64,000 bases of DNA from Channa striata (lineage: Eukaryota > Chordata > Actinopteri > Anabantiformes > Channidae): assembly GCA_033026295.1 (NCBI GenBank), contig CM065170.1, forward strand, positions 11,996,040 through 12,060,039. Reading direction: 5' to 3'. The position numbers and the translations under genes were made by a program. Below are positions 26,110-37,237 of this stretch, in pieces. The notes below the pieces were generated by a model. That model had not been told where the DNA came from and made no database searches. It worked only from the letters and a program-made list of their open reading frames with translations. How positions within the stretch are numbered: position 1 is the stretch's first letter; the number at the start of each line of letters is the position of its first letter.

Positions 26110-26530
26110 TTGAAGCGGCCGTGTTCCGTTATTACGTCACTTCCCTTGGGAGCTCCGCGTTCAGCTATGTGGCGCGTCAGTAGAGAGACTTAAAACGTAA
26201 ATATAGTTTTATGTGTAACGACATTGTTTAGAAAACAGTGCATTAAAAATTACGGGGACCCCCTGAGTGAAAGGTCAGTATACATTAGGTAAACGTATTT
26301 CCGTTTGTTTTATTCATGGCCAAAATTATTGTGTTTTTTTTTATTACCGGCTACGTCACAAGAGTGGGAGGGTTCATGCTCCCGTGGCCGCGGATCTCAT
26401 GACGGTGCGCGATGTCCTACAAACAGCACATGCAATATTAATAATAATTAATGTTGATTATTGTGATTCTTCCGTACGTTTTATCACCCACATCTCGTCG
26501 TAAACGCGTACATCTAGAATCATCGTTCCA
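26110..26530. promoter_or_regulatory. Orphan CpG-richer patch with two CRE-like sites
   Basis: TACGTCAC occurs at 26133-26140 and 26352-26359 (TGACGTA on the other strand), among local CpGs (GCGGCCG, CCGCG, GGCGCG, GCGCGATG) in otherwise A/T-rich DNA. The composition resembles a small promoter, but no gene can be attached to it. It lies about 3 kb upstream of the coding relic. Confidence 0.35.
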
Positions 26531-27129
26531 ACTCTGTGTTGTTAAAACATGTTGGAGATGATGCTTATTAATTAATTTGTGTGCTGACAGCTAATGCAAA
26601 ATGATTACTATAAATATTTTAAATACATTTTTATTTTGAACTTTTGGGAGCCTTTCATGTGGATATTACTTTCAATCATAAATTTCTGTGCTGATAGCTA
26701 ATTGTCTTTCATGTTTTTCACACATGAAAGATTTGCTAAATTGTTCAGGACTTCCAGTCTCAGCATTACTCCAACAGGTTTGTAGTAGCTGTTTGCAGCA
26801 GCTAGACTTTCAGCAATCACACAGCTTTCCTCTAGAATTGCAGCATTCTAGTTATAATAATAAAGTAAAAAATTCAATCCTATTTGTTTTAGGGCATCGT
26901 CAACACACGGAAGGAGGTTCAGCCTCGATGCACTATAGAACGAAGGCCAGATACGCTGGAGCAAGTTATCAGTTAATCAAACTATGTTCTATAAAGTGTG
27001 TAGGTTATCCAGTGTCAGTGTCAGTCTGCCATCTTTACAAAGAACATGTTACCTCTAATGTGTATTATAATAATAACATAGGAAAAAGGGAGACAGGTTG
27101 TGCCTGAGTTCTCCTCCTCTGTTGGGTGA

Positions 27130-27396
27130 AGGATTCTCCATGTGAACATAAATGGCTTCACATACTCCTCTCTCATCCATGTGTCAAAAACACGTCCTCT
27201 GTCCTTGAGGTGTAGGTACTCTGCTGATTCTGGTCCTGAGGTGTTGCTTCTCCTGTGCTGGACCATCCTCCTGTGTAGCAGCTGCATACACTAGGTTGCT
27301 TTTCTTGTGTTTAGGCGTTTGGTCTTTCAGATGGAGTTTTTGTCTCAGTGTGTTGGTGGGTTTGAAGTGAATAGGTACTTGGTGTTTTCTGAACAT
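27130..27396 (-). mobile_element. GIY-YIG retroelement (Penelope-like) relic, catalytic core deleted
   Basis: Minus-strand reading gives HFKPTNTLRQKL, KHKKSNLVYA, then in another frame QLLHRRMVQHRRSNTSGPES and YLHLKDRGRVF. These match the linker and GIY-YIG-like endonuclease of a retroelement protein abundant in teleost genomes. In intact copies the segment between 'VYA' and 'LHRRM' holds the YIG half of the motif; here it is missing and replaced by a frame change. No reverse transcriptase remnant was identified nearby. Confidence 0.65.
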
Positions 27397-27785
27397 TCAA
27401 TCCAGCCATGTAAGGAATTACCAGGTTTTTCTCTGCTCTATCTGTCGCCTTCTGTTGGATCTGGATGCCATCTCCTTTAAATCTGATCCCCTTTAATTGC
27501 CAGTTTCACCCATTTCTATGGATGCAGGTTTTGTGTGAAAGTCTTCTATGTTCAAATATCATCACACAGTGTAATAGTGGACCAGCAGTTCTGACTCTGC
27601 TAAATCTCCCTGCAGATCTTATGCATATAAATGGGCATTTTGATATTCTTTTCTTAACAGGTTACAAACAGTTCTATCAAGGAGTTTTTTTTGTATTCTG
27701 GATCTCATTTTGGTCACCACAGTTACTCTGCTTTGAGCAGACTTTGGTAGCTAAGTACTTACTAATGCTTTAGCTACTGAGATGG

Positions 27786-27818
27786 AAAGTGAGGTAAGTG
27801 ACACACTTACCTCACTTT
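27786..27818. repeat. Perfect 15-bp inverted repeat with 3-base loop
   Basis: AAAGTGAGGTAAGTG is followed by ACA and then its exact reverse complement. It lies between ddx1 and the coding relic, without other features around it. Confidence 0.85.
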
Positions 27819-29229
27819 GATGCTATCTTTGTTGTTGAATATTTCATAAGCATGTGAAAAAGAGATTTTTTTATAGATTAACACTTTGAATAAAGTCTAG
27901 TTTTAAATGCTGTGTGATTGGAAAACTATGTGCTATAATTTGCTCAAAAACTTGCATTTCAGAAAGGTATGATTTTGCACATTCTGTAATGTTTCAAACT
28001 TAGTCATGTTTGTAAATACTTAGGCAGTGACAGAGGTTTCATCTTTTGGCTCATACATTGTATTTGAAATAATAACTATCAAATATCAATATGAGCTTAA
28101 GGTGTAGACTGTCAGGCTTTAATTTAGGGTTTTTTCCAGGAATATCAGATGAACTGTGCAGGACTAGTTGATATTTGTGTTTCTGCTGAGGCTTCATTCA
28201 TTTAATGTCTGCAGCATCATACTGCAGATGTGTGGTGATCAGCTTTGTCTTCTTTACTGTGGTCTGCTGGGGCACTAACAAGAAGGTAGCAGAGACAATC
28301 CAGGTGGACAAATTAATCAGGAACACATTACTTCCTTGCTCCTCATCTGGCTGCAGTGCAAACTCTGTCTTCAGAGGTTGTAAATACTCCATACCTCTCT
28401 GAATGCCTTTAGCAAAGCTTTGGGCCAGAGGGTGAGCCTATTCTCGTGTATCCCTGGTGTGACATCACCATGGGAGCAGCTTTGAAACCCCTTGTTCTCC
28501 AGGTGGGAGATTCCAAGTTTTAAAAACAGATGCAGAGACCTAGTTAAGCACTGAGACAGCACAGCAGAACCCTGACATCTCCATTCCACAGCAAAGATTG
28601 TTTCATCATACAAGCTCTTTAATATCTTAAAAACAATCATCAAAATATGTGTGCCATATTTCATTGAACTGTATGGTCTGTTTTTTATACATTGAGCATG
28701 AAAGATGAGCATAGGAAATTTAGATATTATATACTAATGCACGATAAATTAAATGCAGAAGAACAAAAAAGTCAGTGATGCTACCGTTGATTTCTTTATT
28801 CTGTTTATTTATTTTCTTTGGTTTAGAATCAGCAACAAAATGTCCAAAATTTAGCTGATTTCTATTAAAAGTAATGTCACAAAATCATGCTCTTTATTTC
28901 TTCAGTCAGTTCAGCAGTCTAAAAACCCAAAGCTGACAGATTAACAACAAAAAAGGACAAACTTACAAACCTCCTATTTGTAAAGATAATCTGTAAAATG
29001 TGTTATAAGAGCTAATTACTGCATTTAAATTATACATAACTTGAGGCTGTGATAATGATCATGTTTTTCTACTTTTTCCACCGGATTAAATTTAGGAGAG
29101 GAAGAAATAAGCGATAAGAGTGTCGCTGAAGATGGACAACGAGAACACCACAAAGAACAAAAAAAGGATGGATTCCAGCAAACTGTGGCAGTGGCGCATT
29201 AGTCAGAAATATTTAAGATATTAAGAAAT

Positions 29230-30717
29230 TCAGAATTCCACTACTGCAAAAAATTGGATTAGAGTTTAATGTTGCCCGACAAGACACAAAAACTGGACTC
29301 ACAGGTGTTGACAAATGGTGTCATAATAGAGATCTGTGATTTTGCTATAATGCTAAACAAGGCCAAAATACATTTTATCACAAGCATTCTGGAGAATAAC
29401 TTTGATCTTGGATTGGATAATGAGCAACAGAGGATTGATTTTAATGCTCAGGTTCTGCACAAGGTCAAAGACCTGATCAGAAAGCCTCCTAAAGACAAAC
29501 ATGAACTTTTTACACTTTTTGACACATCATCAAAATCTACACCGGGAAACCCTGACAGTTTCCCGGTGGAGATGGATGATACTGATGTCAATGAATCTGA
29601 AGATGATTGGTATTCATGGGCTTTACCTAAAGAATATGCCAATACAGAAAGAAATAGATTGGCCATGTGCTGAGGACAGTGGAAATGAAGATGAGAGTTC
29701 AAGACCACAGTCAGTAAAAGAACTGAAAGGGAGTTTTCTTCCGCACTAATTTCCCTACTGTGAAGAAATTGGTCTGAATTTTGATGTTGGGTGAAATCAA
29801 AACCTAGATCTAAGATTACTGACCAAGGGTGTAATGTTAGAACTGGAACACTTCTCCTGAGTGCTGACATCCTACAGCTCTGTTGTTCTGGGTGTGTTGG
29901 AGCATAATTTTGAAATTGATTTAAAAATCAACAGGAAAAACTAAGTTTGGTTCAAGGTATCACAGTTGCTAAAAAGGAGGGAGAAACATTGTCATGTTTT
30001 AAAAAAGCGCCATTTTACTTCCCGGCAAGTCCATTAACAGAGGATTAGGTCAATTTGATGCCCTCACAGAAGTGATGCATTTCTTCAGAATGGATCTGAC
30101 TCTGGCCATGTTCTACATCCTCATGTCCATACTGACATAGTCTCTAAAGAATCAACCTGCGCAATGGAGCGACCTGCAGAGGACCACTCAGCAAAAGAGG
30201 AAATAATGGAAAACTACCCTCATTTTAAGAAGATGGATTTGAGCCTATTTGTAAGGGAGAACAACTAAAAATACACATGTATTGAAACGTGGCATTGTGA
30301 ACAACGTGGCTCTTTTTGCCAAAAAATTGTGTGGAACAAAATCCAAGATCATTAACGATATCCTTAAACACAACTTTAACAATGGTGTGCAGCACCAAGA
30401 AACGAATTGTGCAGCAGACTAATGGGAAAATATAATGAAGGGGCCACCTGGTTCAGTGAAATTTTTGTTAGGCCACCGTGTCCTCAAAGACAAGCTGGAG
30501 AAGTGAGCAAATTGAAAGATGTATCTGCCTTCACAAATACGAAAGGAAGGATGCTATTAAGAAAAGACAACAGGCACTGCAAGTCAAGAAAGCAAGTGCT
30601 ATGATTCTAGGTGACAGTAGGACTCTAAAACCGAAGAAAGAGTGTTTTCCCATTTGCACAGAAATAGGTGTTGACCTGGATATTGGGGACAATGCAGTTA
30701 TTGGAATGGACTAAATG
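29230..30717 (+). pseudogene. Decayed coding relic built of repeated about 36-aa modules (unrecognised family)
   Basis: I do not recognise this protein. A 134-codon ORF (29269-29673) and a 78-codon ORF (30478-30714) survive, but stops and frameshifts separate them. Three related modules are readable: 29308-29415 (LTNGVIIEICDFAIMLNK ... ILENNFDLGL), 29819-29923 with an internal TGA (LTKGVMLELEHF ... VLEHNFEIDL) and 30282-30389 (LKRGIVNNVALFAKKLCG ... ILKHNFNNGV). Each is preceded by a short motif of the type FPxCxEIGLxFDV (about 29236, 29750-29791, about 30225); a further copy at 30646-30687 reads FPICTEIGVDLDIG. Acidic and lysine-rich spacers lie between. No introns are evident, so it could be a retrocopy or a fossil single-exon gene. 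Function is unknown. Confidence 0.5.
29269..29673 (+). CDS. 134-codon ORF, surviving first module of the repeat relic
   Basis: This is the longest intact frame of the relic. It has one 36-residue module near the N-terminus (residues 14-49), then a Lys-rich stretch (VKDLIRKPPKDKHELF) and an acidic tail (EMDDTDVNESEDDW). The next frame continues the apparent ancestral protein (KEIDWPCAEDSGNEDESS), which argues that the stop at 29671 follows a frameshift and is not a natural end. Expression cannot be judged; more likely a fragment than a gene. Confidence 0.25.
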   Translation: MLPDKTQKLDSQVLTNGVIIEICDFAIMLNKAKIHFITSILENNFDLGLDNEQQRIDFNAQVLHKVKDLIRKPPKDKHELFTLFDTSSKSTPGNPDSFPVEMDDTDVNESEDDWYSWALPKEYANTERNRLAMC

Positions 30718-31689
30718 ATTCAAAGTCTTTTCTGCAACAGCTGAAGAAAATTCAAGTTTGTTTTTTACCCCTGTGTTCCGATGTTGGAACATGTAAGTGT
30801 AAATAGTTCATAAGAATATTTTTTGTTTACATGTTGCATTTTGCGGAAATGTACTTTCTGGATATATGAGTTTCTAAAAGTTATCATTTGATTTGTTTTC
30901 TTTCATAAAGGAAACTGCCAATTGACAGTGAGAAAATAATGTACTGTAATACTGACGTATTACAAAGAACTATGTAAGTTCTGAGAGTATTAATACTTAA
31001 AACAATTTGTACACTTCATATTATAGTCCTACACTACCAGACTGTTGGAGTACTGTGCTTTTATTATATTTAATATGTGTGTGTAAACACATATATAATG
31101 GCGTGCTTTAGATTATGAATAAATGTGATTGATTTCTATTTGATTTACCTTTTGTTTTCATTTGAACTCATTCATGGTTGGCTGATATGAACACAGTGTG
31201 ACTGTCATTAAGACCATTTAAATGACAGGTTGCTCAGGTTAAACCTTTGTCATTCTGAAGATCATTTCCCACTGACAGGTGTAATAATTCCATTGGTCGG
31301 CTGGTGCTGCTCGAGCTCTCTGTGAGATCAACACACACCGACCTATTAAACCATTAAAACACAATGAATCCTTGTTTATGTCAGAGGATGCAAAGTTCAC
31401 TCTGCAGATTTATAAAATAAACTCCACAAAAATATGTACAACTTTTAATTTTAGACCATTGAATTGAATGTGCATCTCAGTAATTGTCATCAGTGCAACT
31501 TCTGTCCATTTCCTGTGCGATCAACAGGGACCTGAGGTGAAGCATCACCTAAAAAAAACAAAGATATTGACCAGAAGAATTTTTAATGTGAATATTTAAT
31601 GAACTTACAGAGAACTTACAGATGTACTAAAATCCTTATGGACTTACGTCTCGTATTAGTTGAACACCTGGACGAATCCGTGCGTTTTA
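30718..31689. other. Intergenic region between the coding relic and the itsn2 first exon
   Basis: A/T-rich sequence with no supported ORF, RNA gene or repeat. Confidence 0.6.
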
Positions 31690-31857
31690 TTTTGAAAATG
31701 CCCGGAAACGCCGCCTGTCCTCGTGCGTGAGTGAACCCTGCTGGAGACGCCCATTCCCAGTCCGCACCCGCCCCGGCTGCTGGGTCGGTTCCTCCCTCCT
31801 CAGCAGCCGGATTGCCAGGCTGGATGTCGGATCGCCGCCGGTGTTCTACCGCAACAG
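31690..31857 (+). promoter_or_regulatory. Probable itsn2 promoter/CpG patch and noncoding first exon
   Basis: A GC- and CpG-rich stretch in otherwise A/T-rich DNA ends at a good donor (CAACAG then GTAAAT at 31858). The next exon at 37172 begins directly after a strong acceptor with noncoding sequence, so itsn2 needs an upstream 5' UTR exon, and this is the best candidate. The link rests on position and composition only. Confidence 0.5.
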
Positions 31858-32827
31858 GTAAATGAGCAGAAATGATTATGATTTTTATGAGAGAGAGAGG
31901 GGAAATATGACACATGGCGGGAACTGCCGCTGCTGACCTTGTTTGTTTTATCCATTCTCGGAAGGTAAGTTCGATGTCCTGCTTTATTAAATCCAAAATT
32001 CAAGAGTCGAGGTTGTGCAGCGGATTAACACGGTGCTTCCAGTCACTGCCATACATCTGATCTTTTTTTTTTTTTTTTTGCTCATCCTGAGAATATGTCA
32101 TAATTTCTGATCCCTGTCATACAAACCCTGAGTGAGTGAGTGAGCCTTTTGTTTGCGCTGGACATGGAAAAAATAACACTCCATGTGGTTGAAGGAAAAT
32201 ATTTCTTATCTTTTTATTTTTAATCATTTTAACTGTGGCTGTGAGCTACAAATTGCCTGCAAGATAACAATGTTTGACAGTCACCTGAATGCACCATAAG
32301 GGAAATATGTTGCTTGGCAATTGTAATTTTATAGCAAAGCTTTCATAACGAGACCAAGACTTTATTGTTTTATGCTGGAAAACATAGACAAAGGTGACTG
32401 CACTATTTGCAGAGACTGACACTTAAATATTGCTTGTCTAAAACGTGCAGTCTGCTCGTATGGCACTTGTGATATAGGTCTTTGTGGGGAACAAAAAGCA
32501 AACAAAGGAATATTTATGGCATTTCTGGAACTCAAAGGTACTTGGATCCTGTCAGTGATGGTCGTACTCCCTCAGCATACAGCATCCTTAATATAGTTTA
32601 TAGTATTTGATCACATGGGCATATAAGGTGTATAATCCACGACTGCACAGGCAGGATCTATTCTTCAAACCTTCTCGTGTGTGATTAATCTTTTACCGTC
32701 CCCAAACACTTTGATGTGAACAGATTGTCTTACATTCATTTACTTGTAGTTTCCTGTATGAGACGACTTGTGCAGGTTTAGCAGTTTGTGTATGCTCAGG
32801 TTCCTTCACTGCAGTATCCACTAATTA

Positions 32828-32830
<3 letters not shown>

Positions 32831-32877
<47 letters not shown>
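32831..32877 (+). repeat. (TG)n microsatellite
   Basis: An almost pure TG tract of about 23 units lies in the presumed first intron of itsn2. Confidence 0.95.
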
Positions 32878-32880
<3 letters not shown>

Positions 32881-34553
32881 TGTGCGTCTTGCTGGTCTCA
32901 GTGAAAATAGAAAGAGGAGGCTTTCTTTGCTGAAGAAGCAAAGTCCATCTAAACTGCACTTTCTATGACATCTGCTCCCATCCCAGCAGGTATTGTGGCA
33001 TAGTCTCCTGCCAAGAAACAAAGTATTGCATAACACACACATGCTTGTAAATATATACATTTATTCATTCATAGGAAATTGTGAGCTGGTGGTCACAGTT
33101 TATTCTAATGTCACAGCATCGGCTTTTTTTCTTTTGTTGACAATTTGACAATATTTTGGAGGTAGGACATGCTCCTCAAATGGTGTGTCTGGGTTGGAGA
33201 GCGTAAAGGAAGCGAAAGAGGCTGCATCATTGCTCCAGCTGAGCCACAAATGTATCAGAAAGATAAATTAAGAATGTTTCTTTCTGCTAGAAGTGTCCCC
33301 GATTTTCACCTGCAGCACCACAGAGGAAGATGTGTGGATATCTGTGGCTTTCTGTGTGTTTCTGTGCTCTTGAGAAAATACAGGCACATATACACAGGCT
33401 TCTTTCTTCCTCAGGCGCAGCAAAGCTTCCTGGACTGTGTCTACTAGAACAGGGTCCCCCTCTGTGTGAGGGGTGTGTGTGTGTGAGACACACTTGTGTG
33501 TGCACAGGCCAGCACACTGATACACACATCCGACCGGTCCAGTGCGGTGCACACAGGTGTCAATCAGCATGCAGGGCAGAGTCAAAAGTTCTTCGATTCC
33601 TTTTTCTCTCTCCAACCACTGGGCCCTAGTGTGACTCACACCGTCCCCTAAATCATAAACTCTGACAGTGCTACTTCCAAACATCAATACATATCAAGAC
33701 TGATGGGGAAATGTTGTCAGGGACACTTCACTTTGCATAAATGATCCTCACTGCTGCCTTTAAGAAATGAAATCATTAGCTTGAAAGTTCAGTAAGTTGT
33801 TTGTCCCTTCCAAACAATATTTAATGTTTGATGCGTCAGCAGATAAAGTCAAAGGCACATAATTTTCATAAATACAGCTTAGTTTACTTTTCCAGATATT
33901 TGTGCGTAATATCTTTTCAGAGAGATATTCAAAATCCGTCACAATTGCCTGACAGGATTTGAAATGAAGTTTAAATCAGCACTGTGAGATGATTTGATTT
34001 CAATATCTCTCTGCAACATAACGTCAATGTCATATCAACAGAGAGTGAGCTGTACAAGATAAATCAAATCAAAAACGTGTAATCATATTTCAGAAGCGCT
34101 CAAGTCCTTTCAAGCACTCCCGTGGCGTTTAGAAATCACAAGCAAATGGAGTGAAGCATTTAGTTGCGAGTGTGTGACGGCGCGGTCAGTGTTGATGTAG
34201 AGGGTGTCCTCTGTGGCTTCTGTTGATTCTGTGTAGTTTCATCCAGGATGTAGTCTGTTCAAACGCATGTAGGAGATACTGAATGGTTACACACACACAC
34301 ACCTGAGGGTAGAAAAAGTGTTTGTGCATGAGGGCGGATGAGTGTCTGATAAATACCTTCATACACAGTGTTTGCATATGGAAGTGAAGTAGCACAGAAG
34401 AAGTCTAATACAAACATGCCTGTTCTGTCTCAAATAGACCCAGTTAGGAATATTATGTAATTACATATTCAGTTTATGTTCACTGAAACATTGGTGACAT
34501 TTAAAAATACAGTATCACATTGTGTACATTGAGTTACCCACATCTGTAATGGT

Positions 34554-34558
<5 letters not shown>

Positions 34559-34604
<46 letters not shown>
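34559..34604 (+). repeat. (TG)n microsatellite
   Basis: A pure GT tract of about 23 units lies upstream of the hairpin repeat. Confidence 0.95.
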
Positions 34605-34605
<1 letters not shown>

Positions 34606-34776
34606 GGGGGTAAAAATAAATATTTGATCACACTATGTAATAAGATCAAATGGTTTGGACTAAACATACTGCACAAAAGAGAGAATATGGAATTTTCAGA
34701 TGTGGCACTGCATAAAAAACAAATAAAAAGCAATCACCTATTAAAATAGCTAATGCAAAACCTTTCTGAAGATTTT

Positions 34777-34882
34777 ATCATATCAACTGGACTTGCTGAA
34801 TATCCAAGTAGCTTCTTAAGTCTCAGACGCTGTCAAACTGAAGAAGCTACGTGGATAAGTAGAGAAAGTCCAGTTGATATGA
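34777..34882. repeat. Inverted-repeat hairpin about 105 bp long
   Basis: The left arm (ATCATATCAACTGGACTT ... TAGCTTCTT) and right arm (AAGAAGCTA ... AAGTCCAGTTGATATGAT) are complementary with small mismatches around a loop of about 22 bases. The words resemble sequence commonly found at the ends of teleost GIY-YIG retroelements; that link is from memory and uncertain. It lies in the presumed first intron of itsn2. Confidence 0.7.
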
Positions 34883-35423
34883 TTCATTCTTTGGATAACC
34901 AAATCTGGATGACTGGATGAGAATATTCACTGACATATTTCAAAATGATCCTTATATAAAAATGTTATGTTTTAAAACTAGCTGGCAGTTCGAGTTCTCT
35001 GCACAGTGACAGCTACCTACAGTTAACTTTATTATTAGACTGAAAAGTAAAAATGTATTTACTCTTCAAATCTGACCCTACCCTTGATATAACGTTTGCT
35101 GAAGATGTGAAGAATTTGAATAGTTTCTAAGAACTATAAATACTTTCTAAAAACTAATGGTTACAAATATGACATATTTAGTTCATAATTATGTGTTCTG
35201 ACAAGTGTTATAATAACAGCATAGTTGCATATTTAAACCAACTAGTTTGTAAGTAGTTGGGGAGAAAACAGAATCAATGCAGTGTCTGACACCCGTGAAG
35301 ATGACTGCGCACACACAGCTGCAGTAACTGTTGCTTTAATTTCCCAAGATGGATTTATGGTTTTAGTCTTGGAATGCCAATATTGTTTGTTTGTGTGGGT
35401 TGTTTTTTTTTTTTTTTTGTTCA

Positions 35424-35466
<43 letters not shown>

Positions 35467-37171
35467 CTTCCCACAAATGCGTTATATCGCATATGTATAC
35501 GCCACAGCGAACGGTTCATTGCTCTTAAGTAATTGGCAGTGGTGGCATGTGCAGAGAATGATTTATACAACGACATCCATGGCCTCCCCCTCCAGGACTT
35601 AACACAACAAGAGGCGAAGCAAATGATGGAGCAATGGTGTAACAAGAGCAGAAGGAGAGGAAGGGATGGCAGAAATTGGGGGAGAGTAATATAGTGTGTA
35701 AGGGATGCATGTTTGAATGAGGGCTGGATGAGAATTATGGGAGCTGAAATGGAAAAGGAGAGGGGAGAATAAAGTGAAGGATGGTTTGCTGAAAGCAGAG
35801 AGGAGATTGCTTAGACCTGACAGGATTGGAAGCTTGAGGAGAAACTTGCTCGTTAGCTTTGGGGCGAGCAAGTTATAGATGGGTGAGACAAAAGGGAAAT
35901 CAAAGGGCGAGTCTGAGTGTAGGAACTAATGCAAACTGAAGAGGGGAATTAAAAGAGTTGCTCGAATAAAGGAGTGAGATAAATAAGGGAATAGGAGAGA
36001 GAGCTTTGGCTAAAAGGAGGAAAGCGTGCTCAATAAATAGGTGTGCGTTTTCAATTTGAAGATATAGCAAGCACGAGTGACCGAGACTATGGCGAGTATA
36101 TTGCCAGACCAATTCAACTGAAAATTGATTCACCAGCTACAGCAACGCAAAGGAAGAGAATTGATAAAGGAAATGATAGAGTAAACACGGAACCCCAGAG
36201 TCCACAAACATAAGACTATTTTCCCCATTTAAGAGAATTACCTGCGTGCGCTCATCTGTCCTCTCGGCGTCCTGCGAGTCTGCCACAGATCCCACTGAGG
36301 AACCTCATCAGATGGATGCTGGTTCCATTCAATACATCTGAATCCATGAGGTGACACAGACTCGGTTATTTCTTATACTCCTAAATCCTAAACATTTATG
36401 TACCCTATAAAATTATTATTAATTTTATCTTTGAGACAACATTGTTATATATTGGACATTATTTTATACATTACTAATTACTAAAAACCTAAAAACTACT
36501 CGTAATATAATTCTAACTATGCAAATAAAAAGACATAGTCACATAATCACACATAGTACAAATAGAGTAGAAATCCATATATCCATATAAGACATATTTC
36601 TATCGCTGACAAACATTTATATTGCCAATAAAACAAATATTGATATTCCTAACAAGTCAAATATTTGTGTTCCTGATAAAATATGAAGCCACAGTGTATA
36701 AAGCTACACTGCTGGCTCGAGCTGCCGTGTGTGACTTGAGAGCAGACAATGATAAATGCCACTTTCCTCCCAGAACACCATCATTTCTCCCTCCTTTCCA
36801 TCCCTAAACTGTCTGTCCTCCTCTCGCCTGCGTCTCCTTTTTGGTATTGTGTGTGTGTGTGTCCCTACTCTTCCCACTGTTCTCTCTATCCTCCCCTTCC
36901 TCGTCCTGTGTAATTTTTGTCTCCCTCTCCCCTCTTCAGCCCCCCCCTCCCTTGTCCCTCCTTGCCTCTGCCATCCCTCACCGTTGTAGCCATTCACTGT
37001 GCTTTTTTTGCTTTGTTAACAGATAGATGAGATTTTTGTGTGTGTGTGTGTGTTGCTTTTGCATACATTCTCGCATCCCTCACTTGCTCAGTGACACACA
37101 CACACACACACACACACAATCACACTCGCACTCACCTCTCTCTCCCTCTCTCTCTCTCTCTTTCTCTGCAG

Positions 37172-37237
37172 ATGTCTGAGAGCCAGCCAGCTGAGTAGAG
37201 GACTTCCCTCTCTGCCTGTGCCTCTCCACCTGCAGCC
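37172..37237 (+). other. itsn2: itsn2 5' UTR part of exon 2, with a tiny upstream ORF
   Basis: The exon follows a long CT tract and CAG acceptor. Its first three bases are ATG, opening an eight-codon ORF (MSESQPAE) that stops at TAG 37196-37198. This ORF is in the same frame as the real start, so the TAG also serves as the upstream in-frame stop that fixes the itsn2 initiator at 37238. The true start has a favourable GCAGCC context. Confidence 0.6.

Larger units (their letters stand above)
24894..29229. other. Intergenic region after ddx1
   Basis: Apart from the ddx1 3' UTR, the CpG/CRE patch, the GIY-YIG relic and the short hairpin, I see no gene here. Open frames are short, A/T-rich and lack splice-linked homology. 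Confidence 0.6.

Noticed and set aside
33268..33687. 139-codon minus-strand ORF
   Set aside because: Composed of CA/TG-rich sequence (His-Thr and Cys-Val runs), no homology and overlapping frames on both strands.
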